DNA from: CAVPLM01 sp963713545
Lineage (GTDB): Bacteria; Actinomycetota; Thermoleophilia; RBG-16-64-13
DNA length: 64,000 nt
Direction: 5' to 3'
Assembly: GCA_963713545.1 (NCBI GenBank)
Contig: CAVQME010000010.1
Coordinates: 1-64,000 of the forward strand
The stretch's first letter is position 1. The number at the start of each line of letters is the position of its first letter. The translations under genes and the position numbers were made by a program. Under the pieces are notes generated by a model. It was given only the letters and a program-made list of their open reading frames with translations, searched no databases and had not been told where the DNA came from. Positions 33,254 to 42,018 of this stretch are shown piece after piece.

Positions 33254-34501
33254 CTACCCCGGACTCCTGGCGCTCCGCAGGTGGAGCGCTTCCTCCCAGC
33301 ACCGCCAGATCTCTGCGTCATAGCGGGACTTCAGACTCGCCCAGTCGAAGCGGGCCACCCACGTCCTCTGCCAGTCCTCCGACCAGGCGCGTGGTTGCGC
33401 CAGCGCCTGCGCCAGAGCGGCTACCAACTCACCTTCCCCGTATAGCACGTCTTCATGCGCCTCCGCGGGAACGATCTCCGGGTAGCTCAGTCGACGGGGC
33501 AAGACCGGCCGACATCCGCAGTACATGGCCTCTACCACCGCGATGCCGAAGAACTCGTGGGCGGCTGTCGAGACCACTATGTCGGCGGCCCACAGAAGCG
33601 AGGCGTAGTCGGCAGCCCGCGGCACTTTCCCCCACTGGACGACCTCGCCTGCCAACTCGGTCTTGGCCCGGAGGAACTCGGCCGTGGGCGTACCCTGGTT
33701 GGGTCCTGCCATGGCCAGCCGGAAAGGGATACCGGCGGCCTTCAGCTCGTACAGAGCGTTGAAGAGGTCGCCCGGGGCCTTGTCGTACTCCCAGCGCTGG
33801 TTCCAAAGGATGAGGGGTCCGGCTCCCGGGTCACCCCAACGGCCGGTGACAGCCTGCTCCAGCGCCGTCGCTCGGTGCCCGTCGAAACGACGCAGATCGC
33901 ACCCTACCGGGAGGACGCGGGTCTTTTCCGCGACCTCTTCCACCAGCCAGCGTGGGACTTCGTCCGGCATCGCCTCCAGCAGCTCGGCGCAGGCCGCCAA
34001 GAACTCCCGTCTGTGAAACTCACTGTTGAAGAGGACCGAATGGGCCGCCGCCGCGGTGGTGAGGTTCTTGAACCCGTAACCCAGGTCTCGTTCCACGCCG
34101 GGGGGCAGAGGATAGGTGAGTTGATTCTCGTGGAAGTAGACGATCGCCGGCGCGCGAGCCACCCGTGGGTCAGCCACCGCCAGGAAAGCGGGCAGGTCGA
34201 GCATGTCCGACGCGAACAGCAGATCCGGGCCGGGACGCGGCCGCTCCCATGCGACCGACCCCGGCGCCGATGATCCCGCCGGCGGCGGCCATGCGTCGGC
34301 CGACCGCAACGCCTCGTCGCGCACCTTCCGTGCCAGAGAGAGTGCTCCCCCGTGCATGCGCCACTTCCAATGGCGCCCCGGAAGAGTGACGAGCGCGAAA
34401 TGATGGGCGGAATGCCGGGCCAACCCCTCGAGGAAGCACTTGTGGGAGCCCCCGAAGTACGGCTCCAGTGCCAAGACATTCAATTCCGTTGTTCGGTCCA
34501 T
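33254..34501 (-). CDS. GTDC1/QtmA-like glycosyltransferase (DUF3524), putative tRNA-queuosine mannosyltransferase
   Basis: The 415-residue product has the GT-B architecture of the GTDC1 family. The N-terminal DUF3524 half shows LNVLALEPYFGGSHKCFLEG, TLPGRHWKWRMHGGALSLA and YFHENQLTYPL; the C-terminal half is GT4-like with GPLILWNQRWEYDKAPGDLF and STAAHEFFGIAVVEAMYCGC. Human and bacterial members mannosylate queuosine in tRNA-Asp, so the likely acceptor is tRNA; this is knowledge of the family, not shown here. The ATG at 34501 follows GGAG. No queuosine synthesis gene is in the window. It precedes pgi on the same strand and is divergent from nfo. Confidence 0.82.
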   Translation of the reverse strand: MDRTTELNVLALEPYFGGSHKCFLEGLARHSAHHFALVTLPGRHWKWRMHGGALSLARKVRDEALRSADAWPPPAGSSAPGSVAWERPRPGPDLLFASDMLDLPAFLAVADPRVARAPAIVYFHENQLTYPLPPGVERDLGYGFKNLTTAAAAHSVLFNSEFHRREFLAACAELLEAMPDEVPRWLVEEVAEKTRVLPVGCDLRRFDGHRATALEQAVTGRWGDPGAGPLILWNQRWEYDKAPGDLFNALYELKAAGIPFRLAMAGPNQGTPTAEFLRAKTELAGEVVQWGKVPRAADYASLLWAADIVVSTAAHEFFGIAVVEAMYCGCRPVLPRRLSYPEIVPAEAHEDVLYGEGELVAALAQALAQPRAWSEDWQRTWVARFDWASLKSRYDAEIWRCWEEALHLRSARSPG

Positions 34502-34684
34502 TGCTCCATCCGGCACTCACGCTGGTCCCCGCCTGGACCGGCTGCGGCTCTCGACCTCGGGAGGCTCTCGACCTCAGGTGGCTCTCGACCACTGAAAGCT
34601 ACCGAACCCTGGCGGCTCTCTTCCTGATTCTATATCCTGGCCCGGCCAGGGCACAGCGGATCTGGAGAAACGGGGAGAAGGTAG

Positions 34685-35638
34685 ATGGCGTCTCGGGTAA
34701 GCCCGGGCTCGGACCGAGAGTCGGTCCCGGACATGCCCCCTATCGGGGCTCAGATCTCCACCGCCGGTGGGTTCACCCCGGTGCCGGAGCGTGCGCTGGC
34801 GATCGGGGCCGAGGTGGTGCAGATCTTCTCCTCCAATCCGCGGACCTGGCGTGCGCGGCCGCACGACCCTGAGGAGCTGGCCGCTTTCACCGGCGGTTTG
34901 CGAGAGCACGGACTGCCCCTCTTTCTCCACACTATCTATCTGCTCAACCTGGCTTCGCCAGACGAGGAGTTGCGGCGCCGTTCCCAGGAGGCCCTCTGCG
35001 AGAGTCTGGTGGTGGGTGAGTTGACCGGTGCGGCCGGGGTGGTCACCCATATCGGTTCCCACAGGGGCGATGGCTTCCGCGCCGCCCAGCCGCGCATCCG
35101 CGCCGCGGTCCAGGCCGCGACAGATCTGGCCCGGGAATCTCTGGCCGCCAAGGGCAGCGCGCAAACCCTGCCCCCGCTACTCTTGGAGAACAGCGCCGGT
35201 TCGGGCGATACCGTGGGCGGTCGTCTGGAAGAACTGGCGGCCCTCCTCGCCGAGCTTCCCCCGTCGTGCGGCCTGTGTCTCGACACAGCGCATCTGTTCG
35301 CCGCCGGGTATCCGGTGCACACCCATTCCGGCCTGAAGCAGTTGGTGGAAGGGCTCCGCCGTGACGGCTTGCTGGAGAGGGTGTCGTTGATCCACCTAAA
35401 CGATTCGAAGACACCCTTCGCATCGGGACGCGACCAGCACGAGAACCCGGGCGCGGGTTACATCGGCCGGAGCGGGTTGGCCCGCGTGGTCCGCCACCCG
35501 GCCTTCGCCTCCATTCCCTTCGTGCTGGAGGTGCCGGGCGCGCTGGGCCACGGACCGGACGCCGCCAACGTGGCCTTGGTCAAGCTAATGCGGGAGGGGC
35601 AGGAAGGCCCACCAAAGCGGCCTGTTCGCGACGCATAG
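34685..35638 (+). CDS. nfo: Endonuclease IV (AP endonuclease)
   Basis: Nfo cleaves abasic sites in base excision repair with a trinuclear zinc centre. The 317-residue product shows GAQISTAGGF, FSSNPRTW, LFLHTIYLLNLA (His), VVTHIGSHRGDG (His), PLLLENSAGSGDTVGGR (Glu), GLCLDTAHLFAAGY (Asp, His), LIHLNDSK (His), GRDQHENPGAGYIG (Asp, His) and FVLEVPG (Glu), so all nine zinc ligands are present. The ATG at 34685 has a GAGAAGG site; ATG 34733 would remove 16 poorly conserved residues. Its 3' end overlaps the convergent aminotransferase gene by 59 bp. Confidence 0.95.
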   Translation: MASRVSPGSDRESVPDMPPIGAQISTAGGFTPVPERALAIGAEVVQIFSSNPRTWRARPHDPEELAAFTGGLREHGLPLFLHTIYLLNLASPDEELRRRSQEALCESLVVGELTGAAGVVTHIGSHRGDGFRAAQPRIRAAVQAATDLARESLAAKGSAQTLPPLLLENSAGSGDTVGGRLEELAALLAELPPSCGLCLDTAHLFAAGYPVHTHSGLKQLVEGLRRDGLLERVSLIHLNDSKTPFASGRDQHENPGAGYIGRSGLARVVRHPAFASIPFVLEVPGALGHGPDAANVALVKLMREGQEGPPKRPVRDA

Positions 35639-36488
35639 CGTCGAGTAGTGCCAGCGTGACCGGGCCTGGGGTCCCGCGGCCCACCACGTGTGCGCCCACC
35701 CGCACCACCGGTAGGAGGTCTTTGAGGGTCGAGGCGGTGAATACCTCGTCGGCGCCCCCGGCAGTCGCTTCGCCGGCGTTCCCGGTCAACTCGTCGAGGG
35801 TGAAGGCTCGCTCCTCCACCGCGTGACCGAGACGACGGGCGATCTCCAGGACATGCTTTCGCGTAATGCCCCCCAGGATGCGGTTGTCCAGGGGATGAGT
35901 GCGTATCGTCCGCCCGAACACGGCAAACACGTTGGACGACCCGCCTTCGCGCACCACCCCGTCCGGGCTCACAAAGAGGGCCTCATGGGCACCGGCCTCG
36001 TAGGCCACTTCCTTGGCCAGCACCGCGGCCAGCAGGTTGGTCGATTTGATGTCGCATCTAGCCCAGCGTTGGTCCTCCAGGGGGTGGAGCACGATGCCTG
36101 CCATGATCTCCGCTTTCTGGGGATGATCCTTGCTCCTCGTGTAGGCGAGCACGGTCGGATGCGGTGCGTCGGGGAACACGAAGTCGCGGGGGGCCGTGCC
36201 TCGGGTCACCTGCGCGTACACCATACCGCTCGTGACACCCGAAAGGCTCACCAGGTCGGGAAGCACTTGATTTAGACGATGACCGTCCAGGACCCCGATC
36301 AGCCTCACTTCAGCGAGGTTGCGACTCAGGCGATCAAGGTGATCCTCGAGCCATACCAGTCGACCGTTTAGGATCTTGATGACCTCGTAGACACCGTCGC
36401 CCAGCTGGAAACCGCGGTCTTCGACACCGATCCGGCCCTCGGCGAGCGGCATGAACCGCCCGTTCAAATAGAGCATCTCATCATCCAT
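35580..36488 (-). CDS. Class IV aminotransferase (D-alanine/branched-chain type)
   Basis: This fold-type IV PLP enzyme has 302 residues. Motifs are LYLNGRFMPLAEGRIGVEDR, GFQLGDGVYEVIKILNGRLV, WLEDHLDRL, the PLP lysine in CDIKSTNLLAAVLAK (about 160), EALFVSPDGVVREGGSSNVF and GITRKHVLEIARRLG. The pattern GDGVYEV, together with the short length, fits D-amino acid transaminase (D-Ala to D-Glu for peptidoglycan) better than IlvE, but aminodeoxychorismate lyase or IlvE cannot be excluded. The ATG follows GAGGG. It is divergent from the GNAT gene with only 17 bp between the starts, so promoters must overlap coding sequence. Confidence 0.88.
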   Translation of the reverse strand: MDDEMLYLNGRFMPLAEGRIGVEDRGFQLGDGVYEVIKILNGRLVWLEDHLDRLSRNLAEVRLIGVLDGHRLNQVLPDLVSLSGVTSGMVYAQVTRGTAPRDFVFPDAPHPTVLAYTRSKDHPQKAEIMAGIVLHPLEDQRWARCDIKSTNLLAAVLAKEVAYEAGAHEALFVSPDGVVREGGSSNVFAVFGRTIRTHPLDNRILGGITRKHVLEIARRLGHAVEERAFTLDELTGNAGEATAGGADEVFTASTLKDLLPVVRVGAHVVGRGTPGPVTLALLDAMRREQAALVGLPAPPALA

Positions 36489-36492
36489 CTGT

Positions 36493-36498
36493 TACCCT
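36493..36498 (+). promoter_or_regulatory. -10 box of a leaderless GNAT transcript
   Basis: TACCCT fits the actinobacterial TANNNT -10 pattern and ends 7 nt before the GNAT ATG at 36506, so transcription would start at or next to the start codon. No Shine-Dalgarno sequence precedes that ATG, in agreement with a leaderless mRNA. Confidence 0.45.
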
Positions 36499-36505
36499 CA
36501 CGTCT

Positions 36506-36985
36506 ATGATCGAATACCGTCTGGCTTCTGAAGAAGACATCCCCCAGTTGCTCCCACTGCTGGCCGAGATCATGAACCACCACGGGGTCGTGCCTCCCGC
36601 GAGCGACAGGCTCGAGCTCACGCTCAAGGCCATACTTTCGTCCTCCGGGCATTCCCTCGCGGTGGCCGAATCCCGGGGACGTCTTCTCGGCATGTGCGCC
36701 CTCATATTCTCCTACAGTACCTGGTCGAGCGCGCCGGTATGCGAGCTTCAGGACGTCGTCGTTACCGAACCCCACCGCCGTGAGAGCGTTGGACGAGGCC
36801 TCGTCAACGCCGCTCTATCCATCGCCCGCGAGCGCGGCTGTAGCCGGCTTTTCCTCCTGGCCGAAGCCTGGAACTTCCCGGCCCATGCTTTCTATCGCAG
36901 TCTGGGCCTGGCGGAAAAGACCTGCCTCTATTTCGAGCGCAGCCTAGACCCTCAAGTGGGCGACCAGATCAGCGGACCGTTTTAG
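36506..36985 (+). CDS. GNAT family N-acetyltransferase
   Basis: The 159-residue protein is a single GNAT domain: IEYRLASEEDIPQLLPLLAEI at the N-terminus, LAVAESRGRLLGMCALIF, the acetyl-CoA site CELQDVVVTEPHRRESVGRG (variant of R/QxxGxG/A) and LLAEAWNFPAHAFYRSLGL near the end. The substrate is unknown. The gene starts 17 bp from the divergent aminotransferase and has no Shine-Dalgarno site; a -10 box 7 nt upstream suggests leaderless translation. It converges on ftsZ, with a hairpin between the two stops. Confidence 0.88.
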   Translation: MIEYRLASEEDIPQLLPLLAEIMNHHGVVPPASDRLELTLKAILSSSGHSLAVAESRGRLLGMCALIFSYSTWSSAPVCELQDVVVTEPHRRESVGRGLVNAALSIARERGCSRLFLLAEAWNFPAHAFYRSLGLAEKTCLYFERSLDPQVGDQISGPF

Positions 36986-37001
36986 CTCCCACCGCGGGCC
37001 G

Positions 37002-37031
37002 GCCGCGCCATCAACGTAGACCAGGCGCGGC
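37002..37031. terminator. Hairpin between convergent GNAT and ftsZ genes
   Basis: The arms GCCGCGCC (37002-37009) and GGCGCGGC (37024-37031) form a perfect 8-bp stem with a 14-nt loop in the 47-nt gap between two convergent genes. It is probably a shared terminator; no U-run is seen. Confidence 0.45.
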
Positions 37032-37032
37032 T

Positions 37033-38439
37033 CTACCGTAAGAACGGCGGTACTTCCAGCTCGTCATCGAAACCTCGTGCCGCCTCCGGTTCCCGGACTG
37101 TCTGGTCCGCGGGAGCCTGCTCAGGGGCTGCACGCGGCGTGGCGCTCGGAGCCGGCGCTGCCGGGCTCGGTGCGGGAACGCCCGACGGATGGTCGTGCCT
37201 GGTCGCGCTGACTACTTGTTCGGTCAAGATCTCCTCGCTCGTCGCGTCGAACCCAGCGGCGACAACGGTCACCCAAAGGGTGTCGCCCAGGGCCTCGTCG
37301 ACGACGGCGCCGAAGATGATGTTGGCCTCCGGGTCGGCGGCGGCGTTGACGATCTCCGCCACTTCATTGACCTCGTGGAGCGAAAGGTCCTTTCCTCCGC
37401 TGATATTGAGCAGAAGCCCCCGTGCGCCCTCGATGGAGGTCTCGAGCAGAGAGGAATTGATGGCCATCTCCGCCGCCTTCTGGGAGCGCTGCTCCCCTCT
37501 GGCCCGGCCGATGCCCATGTGCGCCGTGCCCGCGCCGGTCATGATGGTGCGCACATCGGCCAGGTCGAGATTGATGAGCCCGGGTACGGTGACCAGATCG
37601 CAGATACCTTGCACGCCCTGGCGCAACACGTCGTCGGCCAGGCGCAAGGCCGCCACCATGGAGGTGCCTCGGTCGGCCACCTCGAGGAGCTTGTCGTTGG
37701 GGACCACGATGACCGTGTCGGCTTTCGACCGCAGGACGCGCACGCCCTCGAGAGCCTGCAGACCGCGACGCTTGCCCTCGAAGACGAACGGCCGCGAGAC
37801 AACGCCGATGGTGAGCGCTCCGAGAGACTTGGCGATCTCGGCCACCACCGGCGCGGCACCGGTACCGGTGCCGCCCCCTTCCCCAGCGGTGATGAACACC
37901 ATGTCGCTGCCTTTGAGGATGGACTTGATCTCGTCGTAGGCGGCTGTTGCCGCTTCCCGCCCGACTTTCGGGTCGGAGCCTCCTCCCAGTCCCTTGGTCA
38001 GCTCCCGCCCGATGCGCAGCTTGTGGTCCGCCTCGCACATATTGAGCGCCTGGGCGTCGGTGTTGATGGCGATGAACTCCACCCCTTCGAGCCCGGCTTC
38101 GAGCATGCGGTTGATGGCATTGGTGCCCGCGCCGCCGACCCCCACCACGCGGATGACGGCCGGGAAGCTACGCGAGGGCTGGATGAGGGTACGCCGTCCC
38201 GCGGCCGGGTGGCTGGCTATGTCCCACAGGCTTTCGGTCTCCTCAGAATCCTTGCTCTCCGCGCCGGCCTGATCCGCCGCAGGCGTCGGGGTCTCCGGCT
38301 GCGCGGGACTTTCGGCCTGGGCGGCCATCTGCGCCTGGTCTTCCGTGGCGGCCTCTGTATCGCCGGCGGGTTTGCTCGCCTCCGTCGCCCTGAAGAGAGA
38401 GCTGAGGCCGCTGTCCTTCATGCTAGATCTTTTTTCCAT
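37033..38439 (-). CDS. ftsZ: Cell division protein FtsZ with long acidic N-terminal extension
   Basis: FtsZ is the tubulin-like GTPase that forms the division ring. The 468-residue product has a low-complexity Glu/Ala/Pro extension of about 88 residues, then the GTPase core with VVGVGGAGTNAINRM, FIAINTDAQAL, the tubulin signature ITAGEGGGTGTGAAPVVAEI, NDKLLEVADRGTSM and the T7-type loop NLDLADVRTIM. An Ala/Pro linker leads to the C-terminal peptide DDELEVPPFLR, which binds FtsA/SepF-type partners. The ATG at 38439 has a GAGAGGTG site and overlaps parA by 17 nt; ATG 38421 is an alternative. It is not in a dcw (ftsQ-murC) setting, so it could be a second FtsZ. Confidence 0.95.
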   Translation of the reverse strand: MEKRSSMKDSGLSSLFRATEASKPAGDTEAATEDQAQMAAQAESPAQPETPTPAADQAGAESKDSEETESLWDIASHPAAGRRTLIQPSRSFPAVIRVVGVGGAGTNAINRMLEAGLEGVEFIAINTDAQALNMCEADHKLRIGRELTKGLGGGSDPKVGREAATAAYDEIKSILKGSDMVFITAGEGGGTGTGAAPVVAEIAKSLGALTIGVVSRPFVFEGKRRGLQALEGVRVLRSKADTVIVVPNDKLLEVADRGTSMVAALRLADDVLRQGVQGICDLVTVPGLINLDLADVRTIMTGAGTAHMGIGRARGEQRSQKAAEMAINSSLLETSIEGARGLLLNISGGKDLSLHEVNEVAEIVNAAADPEANIIFGAVVDEALGDTLWVTVVAAGFDATSEEILTEQVVSATRHDHPSGVPAPSPAAPAPSATPRAAPEQAPADQTVREPEAARGFDDELEVPPFLR

Positions 38440-39181
38440 TGAGCACCTCTCTCGCGAGCTGGCGATATGCTTGGGCCGCCTTGCTGTCGGGCGCGTACTT
38501 GAGCACCGACTCCCCTTTGACCGGCGCCTCCGCGAACCTGATCGTCTTCCCGATGGTGGTCTCGAACACGAGATCGCCGAAGCTGCTTCTCAGCACCTCC
38601 ACAGCTTCGCGCCCGTGCACGGTGCGAGAATCCAACATAGTGGCTACGATCCCGGCAATGTGGACCTTGGAATTGAGATTGTCCCGCACCAGTTCGAGGG
38701 TCCGTTCCAGCTGAGCCAGACCCCGCAGCGACAGGTACTCGCACTGGACGGGGACGATGACGCAGTCGGCGGCGGTGAGGGCGTTGACCGTGAGCAGTCC
38801 CAGAGACGGTGGAGTGTCGATCAGTATGTAGTCGTAGCGATCGTCCACCTGGAGCAGCGCTTTGCTCAGCATCCTCTCTCTGCCGATGAGCGAGCTCAGC
38901 GAGATCTCGGCCGCAGCCAGATCGATACTCGAGACCACGACGTCGAGCTCCCGATGGACCAGCGCATCCTCGATGCTCACCCCGTTGACCAGCACGTCGA
39001 ACATGCTGGGCCGGACGTCATTCGGATTTAGCCCCAAGCTCATGGTGAGGTTGCCCTGGGGATCCATGTCCACGACGAGCACACGGTGCCCGAGCTCCTG
39101 CAAGGCCACACCTAGGTTGAGGGTGGTCGTGGTCTTCGCCACGCCCCCCTTCTGGTTGGCGAAGGCTACCACTTTGGCCAA
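38423..39181 (-). CDS. parA: ParA/Soj family ATPase
   Basis: The 252-residue deviant-Walker ATPase has FANQKGGVAKTTTTLNLGVAL (Walker A with the signature Lys), VVDMDPQGNLTMSLG (Walker A'), ILIDTPPSLGLLTVNAL (Walker B) and VPVQCEYLSLRGLAQL. This is the chromosomal Soj/ParA type rather than MinD, since no C-terminal amphipathic targeting helix is visible (the end is AYRQLAREVLNGKKI). No parB or parS site is adjacent; the partner is ftsZ, overlapping by 17 nt. The start is a TTG with a GGGAG site at suitable distance. A role in placing the divisome is inference from the pairing. Confidence 0.93.
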   Translation of the reverse strand: MAKVVAFANQKGGVAKTTTTLNLGVALQELGHRVLVVDMDPQGNLTMSLGLNPNDVRPSMFDVLVNGVSIEDALVHRELDVVVSSIDLAAAEISLSSLIGRERMLSKALLQVDDRYDYILIDTPPSLGLLTVNALTAADCVIVPVQCEYLSLRGLAQLERTLELVRDNLNSKVHIAGIVATMLDSRTVHGREAVEVLRSSFGDLVFETTIGKTIRFAEAPVKGESVLKYAPDSKAAQAYRQLAREVLNGKKI

Positions 39182-39281
39182 ACGAGGCTCCCTCTGGTCG
39201 AATAGCGATTGCCAAGGTCTAGAATGATTACCCTTTCGAAAGAAAGCCCCGAAATCCTGCGTATTGGAGCTTCTCGAACAG

Positions 39282-40727
39282 CTATCGCGTGGCCGTCTCC
39301 AAACCGGACTTCATGAAGCCCGTGGTCACCGACACCGGCGGCGCCTGAGACTCGGATAGCTCCTTGAGTTCGCGAAGGAATTCACGGTTTTCACGCACGT
39401 GCTCCCAAGCGCGGCTGATCAGGTACCCCTCCACTTGGTGCTTGCGGTACATGGGCGCTTTGGGATTGACAGTCAGGATCCGCCGCCCCTTGTAGAAGCG
39501 CCTGTGGGCCTGAAGCAGTATCTCCTGCATTTCGAACGGAGTCATCTGCTTGGGCCAGAAGACCACGTGGAACCCATCGTAGAGCGTCCAGTTCTTGGTG
39601 AAAATGCGTCCCTCGGCCTCCAGTTGAGCAGTTTGTCGGGTACCTGGCAAGGGGGTCAGGGCCAGGAACTGGACACTGTTCAGGCCGTGTTGAGTGGCGA
39701 AGTCCGCCGTCTGCTCGAGTGATTCGGCAGTGTCGGAATCGGCACCGAACACGAACATCCCGTGTGTTCTGATGCCTCTTTGAGCCAGCGCTTCCAGCCC
39801 TCCGGCCATGTCGTCTACGCTGGACTCCTTGTGATACTCCTTCAGGGTCGCCGGGTTGATGGACTCAAGTCCAAGGTAGACGATCCGGCACCCCGCGGCC
39901 CACAACAGGTCCAGCAGCTCCCGGTCGATCTTGCCATCTTTGCAGACTGAGTCGACCCGGATCTGGGCGAAGAACTCCGTCTCCACCTTTTCCCGGATCA
40001 TCTGTATCAGCAGTTCCTTGCCGCGCCGTTTGCTGATGAAGAAGTTGTCGTCGTAGAAGAAGAGCTTTTCCGGCTTAATCCGCTTGATCTCCTTGACGAC
40101 CTGTGCCGGCTCGACGGTACGCACCCGCCGCCCGAACATGAGGACGACGGAGCAGAACTCGCACCCGAACGGGCAGCCGCGGGAGGCCAGGATGGGAGCG
40201 GGCTTGACCTGCCCCCCTCCCACCACGAGGTTCATGTCGGGCCACGGTAGATCGGTGAGTGAGGTGAGCAGGGGACGGGAGGCATTGTGCACGACCTGGC
40301 CGTGCTCGTCACGATAGGTGAGACCCAGTATGTCCTCCAGAGATCCTCGTCCCTGAAGGTAGTCCACGAGCTCGACCAGGGTCTCCTCCCCCTCGTTGCG
40401 GACTACGTAGTCGCAGAAATCCATGGCCTCATCGGCCAGGAAGGTGACGTGCGGTCCACCCATGACCACCGGGATACCGGCACCTCGTACTCGCTGCGCG
40501 TAACGGTACGCCCGGACCGCCGTGGAGGTGGTGGTGGAGATTCCCACCAGATCCGAGGACAGAACGTCGTCCCAATCGACCTCGCTGAGACCTTCCGCAT
40601 ATACCCGCACCTGATGCCCGTGCTGGGTCATGATGGCACCCAGCAGGGGCAGACCGAGCCGCAGCTGCTTCACGAAACTGTACACGTGGAAGCCTGGAGC
40701 GGCGGGTTCGATGAAGGTGATGCGCAC
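39282..40727 (-). CDS. B12-binding radical SAM protein
   Basis: The 481-residue product combines an N-terminal cobalamin-binding (B12-BD) domain (about 1-140: RLGLPLLGAIMTQHGHQVRV, DLVGISTTTSTAVRAYRYAQ) with a radical SAM domain starting at RGCPFGCEFCS (about 183-193; CxxxCxxC for the 4Fe-4S cluster). FYDDNFFI, GLESINPATLKEYHKES and MFVFGADSDTAES follow. This architecture (class B methylases and relatives, including hopanoid and lipid-modifying enzymes) has many substrates, which the sequence does not reveal. The start is a GTG with a GAGG site. A hairpin lies in its leader. It is divergent from the deacetylase. Confidence 0.9.
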   Translation of the reverse strand: MRITFIEPAAPGFHVYSFVKQLRLGLPLLGAIMTQHGHQVRVYAEGLSEVDWDDVLSSDLVGISTTTSTAVRAYRYAQRVRGAGIPVVMGGPHVTFLADEAMDFCDYVVRNEGEETLVELVDYLQGRGSLEDILGLTYRDEHGQVVHNASRPLLTSLTDLPWPDMNLVVGGGQVKPAPILASRGCPFGCEFCSVVLMFGRRVRTVEPAQVVKEIKRIKPEKLFFYDDNFFISKRRGKELLIQMIREKVETEFFAQIRVDSVCKDGKIDRELLDLLWAAGCRIVYLGLESINPATLKEYHKESSVDDMAGGLEALAQRGIRTHGMFVFGADSDTAESLEQTADFATQHGLNSVQFLALTPLPGTRQTAQLEAEGRIFTKNWTLYDGFHVVFWPKQMTPFEMQEILLQAHRRFYKGRRILTVNPKAPMYRKHQVEGYLISRAWEHVRENREFLRELKELSESQAPPVSVTTGFMKSGLETATR

Positions 40728-40753
40728 GCCAACCTCGCTGATCTTGATTCATC

Positions 40754-40774
40754 GCGCGCGGATCCACCGCGCGC
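40754..40774 (-). promoter_or_regulatory. GC-rich hairpin in the radical SAM leader
   Basis: The arms GCGCGCGG (40754-40761) and CCGCGCGC (40767-40774) form a perfect 8-bp stem with a 5-nt loop, 26 nt upstream of the GTG start. An extended -10 (TGCTACCAT on the minus strand) lies just upstream, so the hairpin would be in the 5' leader and may affect translation or stability. Confidence 0.35.
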
Positions 40775-40843
40775 AAAATATGGTAGCACACGCTTTCTGC
40801 CGTCCTTTCCGGCGCGACTTTCGGAAGACGACGGCCCCCCTAT

Positions 40844-40873
40844 TTGTCGCTACGCGAGATACTAAAGGATAAT
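40844..40873 (+). promoter_or_regulatory. Promoter of the polysaccharide deacetylase gene
   Basis: TTGTCG (40844-40849), 18 bp, GATAAT (40868-40873). Transcription would begin about 5 nt before the ATG at 40885, again an almost leaderless arrangement. Confidence 0.5.
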
Positions 40874-40884
40874 CAGCTCCCAAG

Positions 40885-42012
40885 ATGACGGCTTCTAGAA
40901 GTTCACAGCCCCCCAGTCGCCGCCGCTCCCGTCGGCATCTCCCCGCATTGATCGCGGGTGTGGTGGTCCTGGCAGGGCTAGCATTTCTGCTTCTGCCGAC
41001 CGCGCACGTGAGCACGCGCAGTCTGGTGGAGATCAACGGCATCTCCTACTCGGTCCCCTCCACTGTCCCTGCCTCCAGTCTCAGCCAGGTCTCCGCTCTG
41101 CTCGCCCGCCCCGGGTCGAGCCTGGACCTCACGGGCGACGTGTACGCACTGGGACAGGGCTCCCCCGCCACCCGAGAGATCGACGGGCTGCCATTCGCCG
41201 AGGACTCCACCCTCACGGACGGAGCGGTGGTGGAAGTCCGCAACGGAGAACACAGGCTCGAGACCATACGGCGGAAGATGCAGTCCGTCCCCTTCGAGAC
41301 TGTCTACGAGGGGAGCGGACTAATAGTCAGCCTCGCCCAGTCCGGCAAGGCCGGTAAGCGTGAGCTGTTCGTGGGCTCGGCAAGCGGCAAGCAGGCGGCT
41401 GTGTTCGTGCTCTCCTCTCCCCAGAACACGGTGGTACAGCGCACCAAGACGGCCAAATCCGGGCAGAAGCTGGCTGCGCTCACGTTCGACGACGGCCCCG
41501 GGCCCTATACGCAGGCCGTGCTTGACGCACTCGCCGGCAAACACGTGCCGGCCACCTTCTTCGTGCTGGGGAGCGCAGCCGCCGGCAACAAGGCCATGAT
41601 CAACAAGATCAAGACCGCCGGCCATGAGGTGGAGAGCCACAGTTGGAGCCACCCTGACCTGACCACGGTGAGCGCAGAGAGAGTGCGCAGCGAGATCTCC
41701 CGCACCAACTCCGTGATCGGGGGCGGGAGTTTCCTGCGGCCTCCGTACGGCACCTACAATGCCGCGGTGGCAGCCCAGGCCCGGGCGCAGGGGCTCCGGA
41801 TCGCCTTGTGGACCGTCGACACCAGGGATTGGGAGCACCCCGAGGTCGATTCGATCATGTCCTTCGTGAAGGCCCAGACGAAGCCGGGGGCCATCATCCT
41901 GATGCACGATGGCGGCAAGAACCGTTCCTCGACTGTGGCAGCCATCCCGGTCATCGTCGACTGGCTTTTCGCTCACGGCTACTCGCTGACCACGGTGGAG
42001 CAATTGCTCTAG
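40885..42012 (+). CDS. Membrane-anchored polysaccharide deacetylase (NodB domain)
   Basis: The 375-residue product has a basic N-terminus and one membrane helix (about 19-40), placing the rest outside. Residues about 45-185 form a beta-rich region resembling DUF348/G5-like linkers. Residues about 190-375 are a carbohydrate esterase 4 domain with all five motifs: LTFDDGPGPYTQ (catalytic Asp and metal Asp), SHSWSHPDL (metal His pair), FLRPPYGTYN, WTVDTRDW and ILMHDGG. It probably deacetylates GlcNAc residues of peptidoglycan or a related polymer. The STAS and HATPase genes follow at once on the same strand, so it may be co-expressed with that regulatory pair. Confidence 0.93.
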   Translation: MTASRSSQPPSRRRSRRHLPALIAGVVVLAGLAFLLLPTAHVSTRSLVEINGISYSVPSTVPASSLSQVSALLARPGSSLDLTGDVYALGQGSPATREIDGLPFAEDSTLTDGAVVEVRNGEHRLETIRRKMQSVPFETVYEGSGLIVSLAQSGKAGKRELFVGSASGKQAAVFVLSSPQNTVVQRTKTAKSGQKLAALTFDDGPGPYTQAVLDALAGKHVPATFFVLGSAAAGNKAMINKIKTAGHEVESHSWSHPDLTTVSAERVRSEISRTNSVIGGGSFLRPPYGTYNAAVAAQARAQGLRIALWTVDTRDWEHPEVDSIMSFVKAQTKPGAIILMHDGGKNRSSTVAAIPVIVDWLFAHGYSLTTVEQLL

Positions 42013-42018
42013 CGTGTC

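Noticed and set aside
37189..38442. 417-codon plus-strand frame opposite ftsZ
   Set aside because: Antisense to the complete FtsZ core; no ribosome binding site or family match.
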